Shown: positions 45,678-55,097, counted from the stretch's first letter. The stretch: DNA of 64,000 nucleotides from Streptomyces sp. Go-475 (GCF_003330845.1 NZ_CP026121.1:4631501-4695500), one strand, 5' to 3'. A program made the numbers and translations. Notes: generated from the sequence alone by a model not told the origin.

Positions 45678-47153
45678 ATGTCCGACGACGACAAGACCGC
45701 ACGCGAAGTCATCACCGACTACGCCCAATCCCACTTCCGGTACTTCCGCACCGCCGACGGCACCGTCTACGCCCAGCGCAACGGCCACCCCGTGGCCCGC
45801 CCCATCCGCTCACAGGGCACCACCGGAAGCCACCGACAGGAACTCATGGTCGGACTCTTCCGCGACGGCATCGGCGTCTTCAACGGCACCGCCATGAAGG
45901 AGGCACTCGACTTGATCGAAGCACTCGCGCTGACCGAAGACGTCCAACCGGTGCACATCCGCGTCGCCCCCGGATTCGACGGGGCCACGTGGCTGGACCT
46001 CGGGCGTGCTGATGGGCAGTCGGTGCGGATCCACCCCACCGGCTGGGACATCCTCACCCCGGACCCGCGTGAGGTGTGCTGGCGGCGCACCCAGCTCACC
46101 GGGGAACTGCCCCTGCCGGCGAAGGACACCAACGGAAAGGGCATCGATCTGCTGATGCGGCTGTGCAACTTCGCCACCGCGGAAACCGAGTGCCTGGCCA
46201 TCGCCTGGCTCATCGGCTGCCTCGGGCCGGACGTGCCGGTCCCGGCCCCGTTCCTCACCGGTCCGCAGGGCGCGGGTAAGTCCACCGGCGGGCGGATGCT
46301 CGTGCGGATCATCGAGGGCATGACCGGGGACCTGCGCCGCGCCCCGAGGGATGAGGAGAACCTGATCACGGCGGTCGCGGCCGGGTGGGTCACCGCCCTG
46401 GACAACCTCTCCCACATGACCCCGGAACTCTCGGATGCGATGTGCTGCATCGTCACCGGGGCCGAGAACGTCAAGCGCGCCCTGTTCACCGACGGGGACG
46501 TCTTTCGCGTCGGCTACCGCCGCCCCCTGCTGCTGACCGGCATCGACGTGGGCGTCATCCGGCCCGACCTCGCCGAACGGCTCCTGCCCCTGCGCCTGGA
46601 GCGCCCGCGGGTCCGGCGCACCGAAGCGGAACTGTGGTCGGACTTCGCCGAGGTGCTGCCCGTCATCCTCGGTTCGCTGCTGGACCTCACGGTGCAGGTG
46701 CGGGCGGCTGAGGCGGACATCCCCACGGATCTGCGTATGGCGGACTTCGCGCACCTGTGCGCGCAGCTCGACGCGGCCACCGGCCTGGGGGCGCTCGCCG
46801 CCTACCGGGCCAGCCTGGACGACCTCAACGACGACGTCATTGAAGGCGACCTGTTGGCACAGACCGTGCTCAAGCACGCCGCCGGCATCGACCCGGGCAC
46901 AGAGCAGCGGATGACGTCCGCCGAATGGCTGCACGCCCTCACAGGCCTCTACACGGGCGAGGACTTCCGTCCCCTGCCTAAAGGCTGGCCGACCACCGGC
47001 AAGGTGCTCTCAGACCGCCTCAAGCGTCTCCAGCCCACCCTCGCCGCCCGGGGCGTGCTCATCGACTGGGGACGCACCAATGCGTCCCGCTACATCGAGA
47101 TCGCCCGGCCGGACACCACGCCGCCGGCGCCCGAGCAGGAAGCGGCGTTCTGA
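45678..47153 (+). CDS. Replication helicase-like ATPase
   Basis: 491 aa. Walker A GPQGAGKSTGGRM near 195, Walker B-like WVTALDNLSHMTPELSD near 240, then VFRVGYRRPLLLTGIDVGVIRPDLAERLLPLRLE, the layout of the SF3/D5-like ATPases that accompany primase-polymerases on mobile elements. The N-terminal 170 residues (RYFRTADGTVYAQRNG, HIRVAPGFDGATWLDLGRADGQSVRI) are conserved in AICE proteins. Likely unwinds the origin for the Prim-Pol. A terminator follows at 47179. Confidence 0.88.
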   Translation: MSDDDKTAREVITDYAQSHFRYFRTADGTVYAQRNGHPVARPIRSQGTTGSHRQELMVGLFRDGIGVFNGTAMKEALDLIEALALTEDVQPVHIRVAPGFDGATWLDLGRADGQSVRIHPTGWDILTPDPREVCWRRTQLTGELPLPAKDTNGKGIDLLMRLCNFATAETECLAIAWLIGCLGPDVPVPAPFLTGPQGAGKSTGGRMLVRIIEGMTGDLRRAPRDEENLITAVAAGWVTALDNLSHMTPELSDAMCCIVTGAENVKRALFTDGDVFRVGYRRPLLLTGIDVGVIRPDLAERLLPLRLERPRVRRTEAELWSDFAEVLPVILGSLLDLTVQVRAAEADIPTDLRMADFAHLCAQLDAATGLGALAAYRASLDDLNDDVIEGDLLAQTVLKHAAGIDPGTEQRMTSAEWLHALTGLYTGEDFRPLPKGWPTTGKVLSDRLKRLQPTLAARGVLIDWGRTNASRYIEIARPDTTPPAPEQEAAF

Positions 47154-47178
47154 TCACCGGGACGCGGCGCCTGGACAA

Positions 47179-47214
47179 GCAAGAGGAGCACCCGGCGCCG
47201 CGTGCTCCTCTTGC
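47179..47214 (+). terminator. Terminator after the replication genes
   Basis: Perfect 13-bp stem GCAAGAGGAGCAC / GTGCTCCTCTTGC, 10-nt loop, 25 bp after the helicase stop. Confidence 0.88.
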
Positions 47215-47329
47215 TGTTCGGCGGCACCGCCGCCCTGCAAGGGGTCGCGCCGCGAAGCGGCCCGTTCTTCACTCCCTAAGCCGCACCACAACAGACACCA
47301 CCCGCTCTTTGTCCTAGGTAGGAAGACGC

Positions 47330-47538
47330 TGCGTCACCTGCGTCACCCACACCCCCAAAGCAGCTCTTGACCTGCCGAAACAGCGGTGACGCAGAGGGCC
47401 GATTCCTGCGTCACCTTGCGTCACCTGCGTCACGGCATGACGCAGGTCTACGTCACCAGTGACACACCCCCAGGTTCCTGCGTCACCGCAAAACCGCAGG
47501 TCAGACGCTCAAATGACGCAGATGACGCAGGTGACGCA
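47330..47538. repeat. Iteron array of TGCGTCA / TGACGCA (origin or operator region)
   Basis: Eleven exact heptamers TGCGTCA or its complement (47330, 47339, 47387, 47407, 47417, 47426, 47438, 47479, 47514, 47523, 47532) plus one variant TACGTCA (47449). Many are spaced 9-10 bp, one helical turn, and most plus-orientation copies continue with CC. The array lies between the helicase and excisionase genes. A half GntR operator (GTCCTAGG) lies just before it at 47311. Confidence 0.85.
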
Positions 47539-47654
47539 GAAATCCGCACCTCGGACAGACGCAGCCTCTCGGCCCCGCCTGCACTCACGCGGCACCAGAG
47601 CCACCGCACGACACCTCACCAAACCCCAGCAACGGACCTGAGGAGTCACCAGCC

Positions 47655-47894
47655 ATGGCCACCGAAGAGCCGACCGACCCGCGCGCCCTGCTGCGCGGCG
47701 GCCTCCCCGACCGCTACCTCACCCCCGAAGACCTGGTCACCATGTTCAGCCTCCCCAGCGTCGAGACCGTCTACCAGTGGCGACGCAAGCGCATCGGCCC
47801 GGCCGGCTTCCGCGTCGGCCGCTACCTCCGCTTCAACCCCGCCGCCGTACAGGCGTGGGAGGTCGAACGCACTGCCCTGGAAGACGCGGCCTGA
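47655..47894 (+). CDS. xis: Excisionase (MerR-like HTH)
   Basis: 79 aa, ATG 47655 after GAGGAGTCACC. YLTPEDLVTMFSLPSVETVYQWRRKRIGPAGFRVGRYLRFNPAAVQAWE is the standard excisionase/HTH_17 winged helix. It directs the integrase towards excision by bending DNA at the att arms. Located directly upstream of the integrase, as in pSAM2-like elements. Confidence 0.93.
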   Translation: MATEEPTDPRALLRGGLPDRYLTPEDLVTMFSLPSVETVYQWRRKRIGPAGFRVGRYLRFNPAAVQAWEVERTALEDAA

Positions 47895-47979
47895 GACTGC
47901 CGCATCTCACCCCACAACTCACACTAGGGGGCCACACGGTGGCCTCCCCGTCCTGTGCCCAGAAGGGACCACGCCCCAC

Positions 47980-49242
47980 GTGGCCGGCCATATCCAAGAC
48001 CGCTGGTTCAAGACCGAAACCAATGCCGACGGCAAGACCGTCCGCGTCAAGACCGACCGATACGGGACCGGCCTGCGTTACCGAGCTCGATACGTCGGAC
48101 CCGATGGCACCGAGAAGTCCAAGAGCTTCCCCGATCGGCAGAAGCGCCTGGCGGAGAAGTGGCTGAGCGCCATTGAGACGGACATGTCCCGGGGCCAGTA
48201 CACCGATCCCGCGTCCGTGCGGGTCACTTTCCGGCAGTACGCCGAGAAGTGGTTGGACAGTAAGACGTCCAGTCCGATGACCCGGAAGGAACTCGGCCGG
48301 CGTCTGCGACTGCACGTCTACCCGGTGCTCGGCTCTCGCCCGATCGGCACCTTCCGACCCGAACACATCAGGGAACTCCTCGCTGCACTGGAAGCGAATC
48401 CCGGCGTCAGTTCTTCCTATGCCCGGAACATCTTCGCGGATGTTCAGTCGGTCCTCTCCGCGGCCGTCGATGACACCCTGCTGTCCCGCAATCCGTGCAG
48501 CGCACGAACTGTCCGGCGGCCCAAGCCTGCTCCGTATCTCGTCGTCCCGTGGGCGCCCGCCCAGGTGTTCGCCGTTCGAGCGGCTCTTCCGGAGCGGTAT
48601 CAGGCGATGGTCGACGTCGGTGCCGGATGCGGTCCGCGTCAGGGCGAGTTGTTCGGGCTTGCCGAGGACGCCATCGACCTCGACGGGCGCACCCTCCATG
48701 TGGTTCGGCAGATCAAACATGTGGAAGGGCACCCGGTGTTCGCTCTCCCCAAGGGCGGCAAGACGCGAGATGTGCCGTTGCCCGACTACGTGGCGAAGTC
48801 CGTTACGACTCACATGCATGCCTTCAAGCCCGTAGAGATCACGCTGCCGTGGGAGACGCCGGAGGGCCCGTTGGTGTCGTTCCGGCTGATCTTCACGGCT
48901 GAGCAAGGAGGCATCGTCCGGCGGAGCAACTTCAACGCCAAGGAGTGGAAACCCGCTCTCGCGTCCGCTGGGCTCATCCCCGAAGCGGATGAGAACGGCA
49001 AGTATGAGTCGGCGCGTGAGCACGGGATGCACGCCCTTCGGCACTTCTACGCTTCCGCCCTTCTGGACGCCGGTGAGAACATCAAGGTCGTCAGCGAGTA
49101 CATGGGGCATGCCGACCCGGGACTGACGCTGCGGGTGTACTCCCACCTGATGCCCGACAGTCGCGAGCGCGCCCGCTGTGCCATCGACTCGGCATTTCAG
49201 CGCATCTTCGGGGTAGATCACGGCCCAGAGACGGCCCAGTGA
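47980..49242 (+). CDS. int: Tyrosine recombinase integrase
   Basis: 420 aa from GTG 47980 (GAAGGGA upstream, long spacer). An N-terminal AP2-like arm-binding region (DRWFKTETNADGKTVRVKTDRYGTG) is followed by a SAM-like core-binding domain (TFRQYAEKWLDSKTS, RLRLHVYPVLGSRPIGTF) and the catalytic domain with Arg in GCGPRQGELFGL near 218, H-x-x-R in MHALRHFYAS near 350, and GHADPGLTLRVYSH with the Tyr near 386. All catalytic residues are present. It ends 68 bp from the attR core, the usual arrangement. Confidence 0.95.
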   Translation: MAGHIQDRWFKTETNADGKTVRVKTDRYGTGLRYRARYVGPDGTEKSKSFPDRQKRLAEKWLSAIETDMSRGQYTDPASVRVTFRQYAEKWLDSKTSSPMTRKELGRRLRLHVYPVLGSRPIGTFRPEHIRELLAALEANPGVSSSYARNIFADVQSVLSAAVDDTLLSRNPCSARTVRRPKPAPYLVVPWAPAQVFAVRAALPERYQAMVDVGAGCGPRQGELFGLAEDAIDLDGRTLHVVRQIKHVEGHPVFALPKGGKTRDVPLPDYVAKSVTTHMHAFKPVEITLPWETPEGPLVSFRLIFTAEQGGIVRRSNFNAKEWKPALASAGLIPEADENGKYESAREHGMHALRHFYASALLDAGENIKVVSEYMGHADPGLTLRVYSHLMPDSRERARCAIDSAFQRIFGVDHGPETAQ

Positions 49243-49256
49243 GCCCCGGACGGCCC
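49230..49256. repeat. Integrase arm-type site candidates, right end
   Basis: GACGGCCC at 49230-49237 and 49249-49256, 55-80 bp inside the right core and overlapping the 3' end of the integrase gene; same octamer as at the left end. Confidence 0.45.
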
Positions 49257-49287
49257 CTGAACTGCGCTTCTGCACAGGTCAGGGGCC
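49252..49287 (+). terminator. Integrase terminator
   Basis: Stem GGCCCCTGA / TCAGGGGCC with an 18-nt loop, then TTCCC; lies between the integrase stop and attR. Confidence 0.75.
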
Positions 49288-49310
49288 TTCCCTGCGCCCG
49301 AACCCTCTGA

Positions 49311-49323
49311 AGTTCCTCAACTC
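49311..49323. repeat. attR candidate core
   Basis: AGTTCCTCAACTC, matching 29456-29468. Confidence 0.75.
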
Positions 49324-49420
49324 TGCTTTGGCGCGTATGGCGGGCGGGCATCTCCCGGTCACGCAAGTGCGAGGCGCCCACGGGGGGCCGCTTCGGGGGA
49401 AACGGAAGGAGGGTGACGCC

Positions 49421-49705
49421 ATGGTCGTCGGCATCATCCTGGCGGTGATCGGAGTCGTTCTGGTCGGGGCGCTCGTGTCCAGGGCCCGCGGGGGCGGATC
49501 CGGGCGGACGACGCGTCGCGGGGCGTGGGCGGGCACCGGCTCCGGCAGCTCCGGCCGTCACGACAGCAGCGGCAGCTGGTGGGCCGGCGGGGGAGACTCC
49601 GGCTCGTCCGGCGGGCACTCCTGCGGCGGCGGCTCGTCCTGTGGAGGCAGCTCGTCCTGCGGCGGCGGGGGTGGCGGGGGCGGATGCGGCGGCGGAGGCA
49701 GCTGA
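49421..49705 (+). CDS. Small membrane protein with Gly/Ser/Cys-rich tail (94 aa)
   Basis: ATG 49421, GGAAGGAGGG upstream. One membrane helix MVVGIILAVIGVVLVGALVS is followed by a long low-complexity tail of Gly, Ser and seven or more Cys (SCGGGSSCGGSSSCGG, then Gly-Cys to the end). Tails of this kind are found on other actinomycete envelope proteins and may bind metal or form disulfides; function unknown. First host gene right of the AICE. Confidence 0.75.
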   Translation: MVVGIILAVIGVVLVGALVSRARGGGSGRTTRRGAWAGTGSGSSGRHDSSGSWWAGGGDSGSSGGHSCGGGSSCGGSSSCGGGGGGGGCGGGGS

Positions 49706-50292
49706 CCGGCACGGCTGACTGACACCGGCCGGCCGCCACGACGGGGGAGCCGTATCCATCGAGCGCGGGGTTCGCACCTGGGGGCGGGCCCCGCGTTCCC
49801 GTGTCGGGGCGGAGTTCTCGACCGGGGGATGTGTCGAATCCCTGTCCGGCGGCTCCACTTGTATTCGGGCAAGTTCTCCTGCCTGTAGGACAACTACGCC
49901 CAAGGGGTGGCGCGTCCGAGGGTGACTCCGGCAACTGCGGGGGTCACAGGGCCACTTCGGTGGTCAGGCGGAATGCCGGGCGCCCGTCCCTCCCGGCTCC
50001 GGGAGCGCGCCACGGCGCACCGGCGCACGCCTCCCCGGCACCGGCGCACGCCGTGGTTGAACAGTTGAGCAGTGGAGCCCTCTGAGGGATGGAAACCCTA
50101 CGAACTTGGGTAAAAACGCTGTGGCGGCGCCACCGTTCATGATTCCCTCTCATCACCAACGCAGCCTCTCGGACGTCCCGCGGACACTCTCTGAAACCGG
50201 CCGACCGGTCTGACCCGGGCCGACACCCCCCGGTGCGACCGGGGGTGCGGCGGACCCATCTCCCTCTCCTTGTGTGCTTGCGGAGCCGATCT
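49706..50292. other. Gap without a convincing gene
   Basis: About 590 bp before the DUF2617 gene. A short AT-richer stretch (about 50090-50130, with GGGTAAAAACG) may hold a promoter. Frames on both strands lack support. Confidence 0.4.
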
Positions 50293-50820
50293 ATGCTCAC
50301 GACCCTGAACACCTCCTACAGCGATACGCGCGCGTCCGATCTCGCCTGGGCCCTGGGACGCGAGCCGCTTCCCGCGCTGGCCACGCTCGACCTCGAACTG
50401 GCGGGCAGCAGACTGCAGTTGCGACTCCTCGGCGCGTCCCACCAGGTGCTGCTGGAGGAGGAGCGGGGCGTCTGCTCGGAGACGGTGGCGTGCATCCCGG
50501 GCAGCAGCACCCCGCTGCCGCTCGGCGTCGCCAAGCGGGTCGGCGACTGGGAGTACGAGTTCGCGGCCCGGGTCGAGGTCCTCTCACCCGGCTCCTTCGC
50601 GGGCCGCGCCCAGGAGTTGCTCGCCCTCGTCTCCGACCATCCGCACGGCCTCGCCGGCGTCTTCCCCGGCAGCCCGCACGCCTTCACGGCCCTGCTCGCC
50701 CAGCACCACGAGGGGCAGGTGCACTGGCGGACCTGGCACGCGTACCCGCAGGACGGCCAGTTGGTGGCGACCCGTACGAGAGTGGGCGTCCGGGTGCCGG
50801 CGGCGGTCACCGCGCCCTGA
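50293..50820 (+). CDS. DUF2617 family protein
   Basis: 175 aa from ATG 50293. SYSDTRASDLAWALGREPLPALATLDLELAG near 8, LGASHQVLLEEE and CIPGSSTPLP match DUF2617, an actinobacterial family of unknown function often encoded next to a membrane-bound spermidine-synthase-like protein, as here. GWHTWHAYPQ-like residues (VHWRTWHAYPQDGQLV) end the domain. Probably co-expressed with the gene 121 bp downstream. Confidence 0.85.
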   Translation: MLTTLNTSYSDTRASDLAWALGREPLPALATLDLELAGSRLQLRLLGASHQVLLEEERGVCSETVACIPGSSTPLPLGVAKRVGDWEYEFAARVEVLSPGSFAGRAQELLALVSDHPHGLAGVFPGSPHAFTALLAQHHEGQVHWRTWHAYPQDGQLVATRTRVGVRVPAAVTAP

Positions 50821-50941
50821 ACCGGGGGATCGCCGGTGGCCGGTCGCCGAACCCCTTCTCGTACCGATAGCCGTCCTCTGTAAACCAGCACCACACGTGT
50901 GGGTGACGGACCGCAGTGGAGGAGTGACGTAACGTCGCAGG

Positions 50942-52597
50942 GTGATCGAGCCGCACGTGCCCGCCCCGCCCGGTTCCCCACCGCCCTGGAGCGCCCCGGA
51001 CGGCCCCGGCGGTCCGGCGCGGCTGCCCGTCCGACCCGGCACCGGACGGTTTCTGGTCCTCGCGGGCGTGTTCGTCTGCGCGGCCTGCGGACTCGTGTAC
51101 GAACTGGAACTCGTCGCGCTCGCCTCGTACTTGATGGGCGACTCGGTCACCCAGGCGTCCGTCGTGCTCTCCGTCATGGTCTTCGCCATGGGCATCGGCT
51201 CCCTCGCCGCGAAACGGCTGCGCGGGCTCGCCGCGGCCGGCTTCGGCGCCGTCGAGGCCACCCTCGCCCTCGTCGGCGGGTGCAGCGCGCTGGCCCTGTA
51301 CGCCGTCTTCGCCTGGACCGGCGACTGGGGCGGGATGTGGGCCAGCGGACCGCGCTGCCTGCTCGTCGCGTTCTCCCTCGCCACCGGGCTGCTCATCGGC
51401 GCCGAGATCCCGCTGCTGATGGAGCTGATCCAGCGCATCCGCCGCGAGGACGCGGGCGGCGCCGTGGCCGACCTGTTCGCCGCGGACTACGTCGGCGCCC
51501 TCGTCGGCGGCCTCGCCTTCCCCTTCCTGCTCCTGCCGTTCCTCGGGCAGCTCACCGGCGCGCTGCTCACCGGCGCCGTCAACGCGGTCGTCGGCGGCGC
51601 GCTGGTGCTCGGGCTGTTCCGCCGGGACCTGAGCCGGCGCGCGCGGTGGCTGCTGCTGCTCGGCAACGCGCTCGTGCTGGCGATCCTCGCCTCGGCCGCC
51701 CTCCTCGTCGACGACTTCGAACGGGCCGCGCGGCACGCCGTGTACGGAGAGGACGTACGGGTGGCGCTCCAGTCGGACGTGCAGGAAGTCGTCCTCACCG
51801 GCGGCACGCCCGGCCGGCCCCTCGACCTGTTCCTCGACGGCCGGCTGCGGGTCAGCGGGCGCGACGAACTGCGCTACCACGAGGCCCTCGTCCACCCCGC
51901 GATGAACGGGCCGCACGCGCGCGTGCTCATCCTCGGCGGCGGCGACGGCCTCGCGGCCCGCGAGGTGCTGCGCCACCCCGGAGTGGACCGGGTCGACGTC
52001 GTCGAACTCGACGCGGAGGTGGTCCGGCTGGCCCGCACCGACCCGGCCCTGTCCGCGCTGAACCAGCACGCCTTCGGCGACCCCCGCGCACACGTGACGA
52101 CCGGCGACGCCTTCGGCTGGCTGCGCTCGGCGCCCCCGGCGGCGTACGACGTGGTCGTCTCGGACCTGCCGGACCCGGGCATCACGGCGAGCACGAAGCT
52201 GTACTCGCAGGAGTTCTACGGCCTCGCGCGGCGCGTGCTGGCCCCCGGCGGCCGGCTCGTCGTGCACGCCGGGCCGGTCGCGGCCAGCCCCCGCGTGTAC
52301 TGGACGGTGGAGGCGACGGTGCGCGCGGCCGGCTTCCGCACCGCCCCGTACGGCACGGGCGGGCGGCACACCGGTTTCGCCGTCGGCCCCGACCGCACGC
52401 CCGCCGACCGCTCCGACGCGCCCCGGGACTGGGGTTTCGTCCTGGCCGCCCGCACCGAGCCGCGGGCGCGCCTCGACCCGGACGGCCCGCGCCCCCGCGT
52501 CCTCACGGACGCGTCCCTCGCGGCGGGCGCGCGGGCGGCGCGGGAGACGCGGATCGCGGGGCTGCCGGCGTCGACGCTGGTGCACCCGCGGTACTGA
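50942..52597 (+). CDS. Membrane-anchored polyamine aminopropyltransferase (spermidine-synthase-like)
   Basis: 551 aa from GTG 50942. Seven or so N-terminal membrane helices ([30 protein letters not shown] at about 36-65 onward) precede a C-terminal methyltransferase-fold domain: [27 protein letters not shown] near 295, motif [17 protein letters not shown] near 323, VVELDAEVV near 350, and [10 protein letters not shown] near 405. This is the SpeE-like domain fused to a membrane region, common in actinomycetes. Polyamine substrate is not certain; the usual active-site D-x-x-D/DPxDP region reads DLPDPG. Confidence 0.88.
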   Translation: MIEPHVPAPPGSPPPWSAPDGPGGPARLPVRPGTGRFLVLAGVFVCAACGLVYELELVALASYLMGDSVTQASVVLSVMVFAMGIGSLAAKRLRGLAAAGFGAVEATLALVGGCSALALYAVFAWTGDWGGMWASGPRCLLVAFSLATGLLIGAEIPLLMELIQRIRREDAGGAVADLFAADYVGALVGGLAFPFLLLPFLGQLTGALLTGAVNAVVGGALVLGLFRRDLSRRARWLLLLGNALVLAILASAALLVDDFERAARHAVYGEDVRVALQSDVQEVVLTGGTPGRPLDLFLDGRLRVSGRDELRYHEALVHPAMNGPHARVLILGGGDGLAAREVLRHPGVDRVDVVELDAEVVRLARTDPALSALNQHAFGDPRAHVTTGDAFGWLRSAPPAAYDVVVSDLPDPGITASTKLYSQEFYGLARRVLAPGGRLVVHAGPVAASPRVYWTVEATVRAAGFRTAPYGTGGRHTGFAVGPDRTPADRSDAPRDWGFVLAARTEPRARLDPDGPRPRVLTDASLAAGARAARETRIAGLPASTLVHPRY

Positions 52598-52724
52598 GCG
52601 GCAGGGCGGTGGTGAGCGGGTCCCGGACCGGCGGGCCGGGAGGATACGCCTGGTGGGGGTGGATCGGGGGCGAATCCCTCAGGCGGGGGTGCGTTTCGGG
52701 CTGTGCTGGGTAGAGTCCGTCGAC

Positions 52725-53540
52725 ATGGAGCACGAGGTGTTCGTTCCGGTTCCGGCCGAGCGGCTCAGGGAGGTGCTGGACGACCCCGCGCGGGTCGCCC
52801 GGGCGGTCCCCGGGCTCCAGCAGGACGCCGGCGCCGAGCCCGTCGCCGGGCGGCTGAAGCTCCGGGTCGGCAGCCACTCCGTCACGTACCGGGGGGCGCT
52901 ACGGCTGTCCCGACGGGACGACGGGGCGTACGCCGTCGAGGGCGAGGCGGAGGAGTCGCGCGGCAGCGGCTCGGTCACGCTCGCGGTGCGGATCGCCCTG
53001 CGGGAGGCGGACGACGGCTGCACCGTGGTGTTCGACGGGACGGCCTCGGCGAAGGGACGGATCACCGACCTCCCGCCGGACGCGGTGGAGGGTGCCGTCA
53101 CCCGGCTGCTGAACCGTTTCGCGGAGCACCTCGCCGCGGCCGCCCCGGACCCGACCGCGCCCCTCGCCACCCAGGACTTCGAACCCCGGGCCACGACGGA
53201 CTACGAGACCACCCCGGACGCCGACGACACGCCCCCGCCCCCGCCCCCGGCGCGGACGGAGGAGGGCGCGGCCGGGGATTCCGGGACGGTGGACGACGAG
53301 GCCCCGGGGGAGAGCGACGAGGACGCCCCGGGTGTCGCCGAGGCGGCGCACGCGCGGCGGACGATGATCGGGCGCAGTGCCGAGGAGGTGGACCACGCCC
53401 CGCCGCGCGGCCGGTACGCCCCCGTCCCCGCACCCCAGACGGTGTCACCGCCCGCCCCGCTGCGCTGGGCCGCCCCCGCCGCGGCCCTGGCCGTGGCATC
53501 GGCCATCGTGGCGGTCCGGGCCCTGCGCAGACGCCGCTGA
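52725..53540 (+). CDS. CoxG-like SRPBCC domain protein with C-terminal membrane helix
   Basis: 271 aa from ATG 52725. The CoxG/SRPBCC fold (EHEVFVPVPAERLREVLDDPARVARAVPGL, then LKLRVGSHSVTYRGALRL, CTVVFDGTASAKGRITDLP, LLNRFAEHLA) fills residues 1-140. A long acidic, proline-rich linker (DDTPPPPPPARTEEG) leads to a C-terminal membrane helix (LRWAAPAAALAVASAIVAVRAL). CoxG-type domains help assemble molybdenum CO-dehydrogenase-like enzymes; none is present in this window, so the partner is unknown. Confidence 0.82.
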   Translation: MEHEVFVPVPAERLREVLDDPARVARAVPGLQQDAGAEPVAGRLKLRVGSHSVTYRGALRLSRRDDGAYAVEGEAEESRGSGSVTLAVRIALREADDGCTVVFDGTASAKGRITDLPPDAVEGAVTRLLNRFAEHLAAAAPDPTAPLATQDFEPRATTDYETTPDADDTPPPPPPARTEEGAAGDSGTVDDEAPGESDEDAPGVAEAAHARRTMIGRSAEEVDHAPPRGRYAPVPAPQTVSPPAPLRWAAPAAALAVASAIVAVRALRRRR

Positions 53541-53600
53541 GACGCCCGCCCCGTTCAGGAACCCGTGAGGCCCTCTTGATCACCGCAGTAGGGTCGTCCC

Positions 53601-54389
53601 GTGAGTGACGAAGAGATCACGCTGACCGCGGGCGACGCGGAGGCGACCGTGCAGCCGGGCAACGGCGGCCGGGTCGGAGGGCTGCGGATCGGCGGCGTCG
53701 AACTGCTGCGGCAGGGCGAGCGGTTCGGCTGCTTCCCGATGGTGCCGTGGTGCGGGCGGGTCCGGGACGGGCGCTTCCTGGACGGCGGCGTCGTACGGCA
53801 GCTGCCCCTCAACGCCCCGCCGCACGCCATCCACGGCACCGCCCGCGACCGCGCCTGGCGCACCGCCCGCACGAGCACGGCCGAGGCCGTCCTCACCTGC
53901 GAGCTGACCGACCCCTGGCCCCGCCCGGGCCGCGTCACCCAGGTCGTCGCCCTCACCGAGGACACGCTGACGCTGACCATGTCCGTCGAGACGTACGAGT
54001 CGTCCTTCCCGGCCCAGATCGGCTGGCACCCCTGGTTCAACCGGAACCTCGGCGGCGAGGACGTCCGCCTCGACTTCGACCCCGCCTGGCAGGAGGAGCG
54101 CGGCGCCGACCACCTGCCCACCGGCAACCGCCTCGACCCCCAGCCCGGCCCCTGGGACGACTGCTTCGGCATGCCCGGCGGAGTCGACGTGACCCTCACC
54201 TGGCCCGGGCAGCTGGAACTGAAGGTGACCAGCCGGGAGGAGTGGGTGGTCGTCTACGACGAGCAGGCGGAGGCCGTGTGCGTGGAGCCGCAGACCGGGC
54301 CGCCCAACGGGCTCAACACCCTGCCGCGCCTGGTCACGCCCCTGGAGCCGCTGGAGGCCACCACCACCTGGCGCTGGCGCCGCCTCTAA
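53601..54389 (+). CDS. Aldose 1-epimerase family protein
   Basis: 262 aa from GTG 53601. Galactose-mutarotase-like fold: GNGGRVGGLRIGGVELL near 16, FPMVPWCGRVRDGRF near 40, the NAPPHAIHGTARDR histidine near 71, IGWHPWFNRNL near 137 (second catalytic His) and VCVEPQTGPPNGLNTLPRLV. It probably interconverts alpha and beta anomers of sugars or sugar phosphates. It ends 10 bp before pyrE, so the two may be co-transcribed. Confidence 0.9.
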   Translation: MSDEEITLTAGDAEATVQPGNGGRVGGLRIGGVELLRQGERFGCFPMVPWCGRVRDGRFLDGGVVRQLPLNAPPHAIHGTARDRAWRTARTSTAEAVLTCELTDPWPRPGRVTQVVALTEDTLTLTMSVETYESSFPAQIGWHPWFNRNLGGEDVRLDFDPAWQEERGADHLPTGNRLDPQPGPWDDCFGMPGGVDVTLTWPGQLELKVTSREEWVVVYDEQAEAVCVEPQTGPPNGLNTLPRLVTPLEPLEATTTWRWRRL

Positions 54390-54399
54390 GCTGGGCGGC

Positions 54400-54948
54400 A
54401 TGACGGACACACGCGGCGCGCTGCTGCAGCAGATCAAGGACAAGGCCGTGGTGCACGGCAAGGTGACGCTGTCGTCGGGTCTGGAGGCCGACTACTACGT
54501 CGACCTCCGCCGCGTCACCCTCGACGGTGAGGCCGCCCCGCTGGTCGGGCAGGTGCTGCTGGACCTGACCGCCGACCTGGACTTCGACGCCGTCGGCGGC
54601 CTGACCATGGGCGCCGACCCGGTCGCCGCCGCGATGCTGCACGCGGCCGCCGCGCGCGGGAAGCGCCTGGACGCGTTCGTCGTGCGCAAGGCCGCCAAGG
54701 CGCACGGGCTGCAGCGGCGCGTCGAGGGCCCGGACATCGCGGGCCGTCGCGTGCTGGTCGTCGAGGACACCTCCACCACCGGCGGCTCCCCGCTCACCGC
54801 CGTCGAGGCCGTGCGCGAGGCCGGGGCCGAGGTCGTCGCCGTCGCGACCATCGTCGACCGGGCGACCGGCGCCGCCGAGAAGATCCAGGAGGGCGCCGGG
54901 GTGCCGTACCTGTTCGCCTTCTCCAAGGACGAGCTGGGCCTCGACTGA
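54400..54948 (+). CDS. pyrE: Orotate phosphoribosyltransferase PyrE
   Basis: 182 aa, ATG 54400. GKVTLSSGLEADYYVDLRRVTL near 24-45, GGLTMGADPVAAAMLHAA near 65, FVVRKAAKAHG and the PRPP loop VLVVEDTSTTGGSPLTAVEAV near 121 are diagnostic. It converts orotate and PRPP to OMP in pyrimidine synthesis. Followed by the aldolase gene after 149 bp. Confidence 0.97.
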   Translation: MTDTRGALLQQIKDKAVVHGKVTLSSGLEADYYVDLRRVTLDGEAAPLVGQVLLDLTADLDFDAVGGLTMGADPVAAAMLHAAAARGKRLDAFVVRKAAKAHGLQRRVEGPDIAGRRVLVVEDTSTTGGSPLTAVEAVREAGAEVVAVATIVDRATGAAEKIQEGAGVPYLFAFSKDELGLD

Positions 54949-55097
54949 CCGGGACCTTGACCAGGGCGTGGACGGTGGCCTGGACCTTCCGGCCAAGTCT
55001 GGAAAGATGGGGCCGACGATGACGTCGCACCCCAAGGTCTAGGTCAGGGCCGTTAGACACAGCAGTACGTCAACCCGCAGATACAAGGAGCGGACGC

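Larger units (their letters stand above)
29456..49323. mobile_element. Integrated AICE (actinomycete integrative and conjugative element), about 19.9 kb
   Basis: It is bounded by the direct repeat AGTTCCTCAACTC (29456-29468 and 49311-49323), which sits in a longer imperfect match beginning CCTGCGCC on both sides. The right end carries the integrase and excisionase genes. Inside are a primase-polymerase, a helicase-like ATPase, an FtsK/TraB translocase, Spd-like proteins and a GntR (KorSA-like) regulator, the standard AICE set. Genes on either side are ordinary Streptomyces core genes. The left third carries restriction-modification and other defence-like cargo with visibly lower GC. Confidence 0.88.

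Noticed and set aside
47330..47538. CRISPR array
   Set aside because: The repeated element is only 7 bp, occurs in both orientations and has irregular gaps; it is an iteron-like site array.
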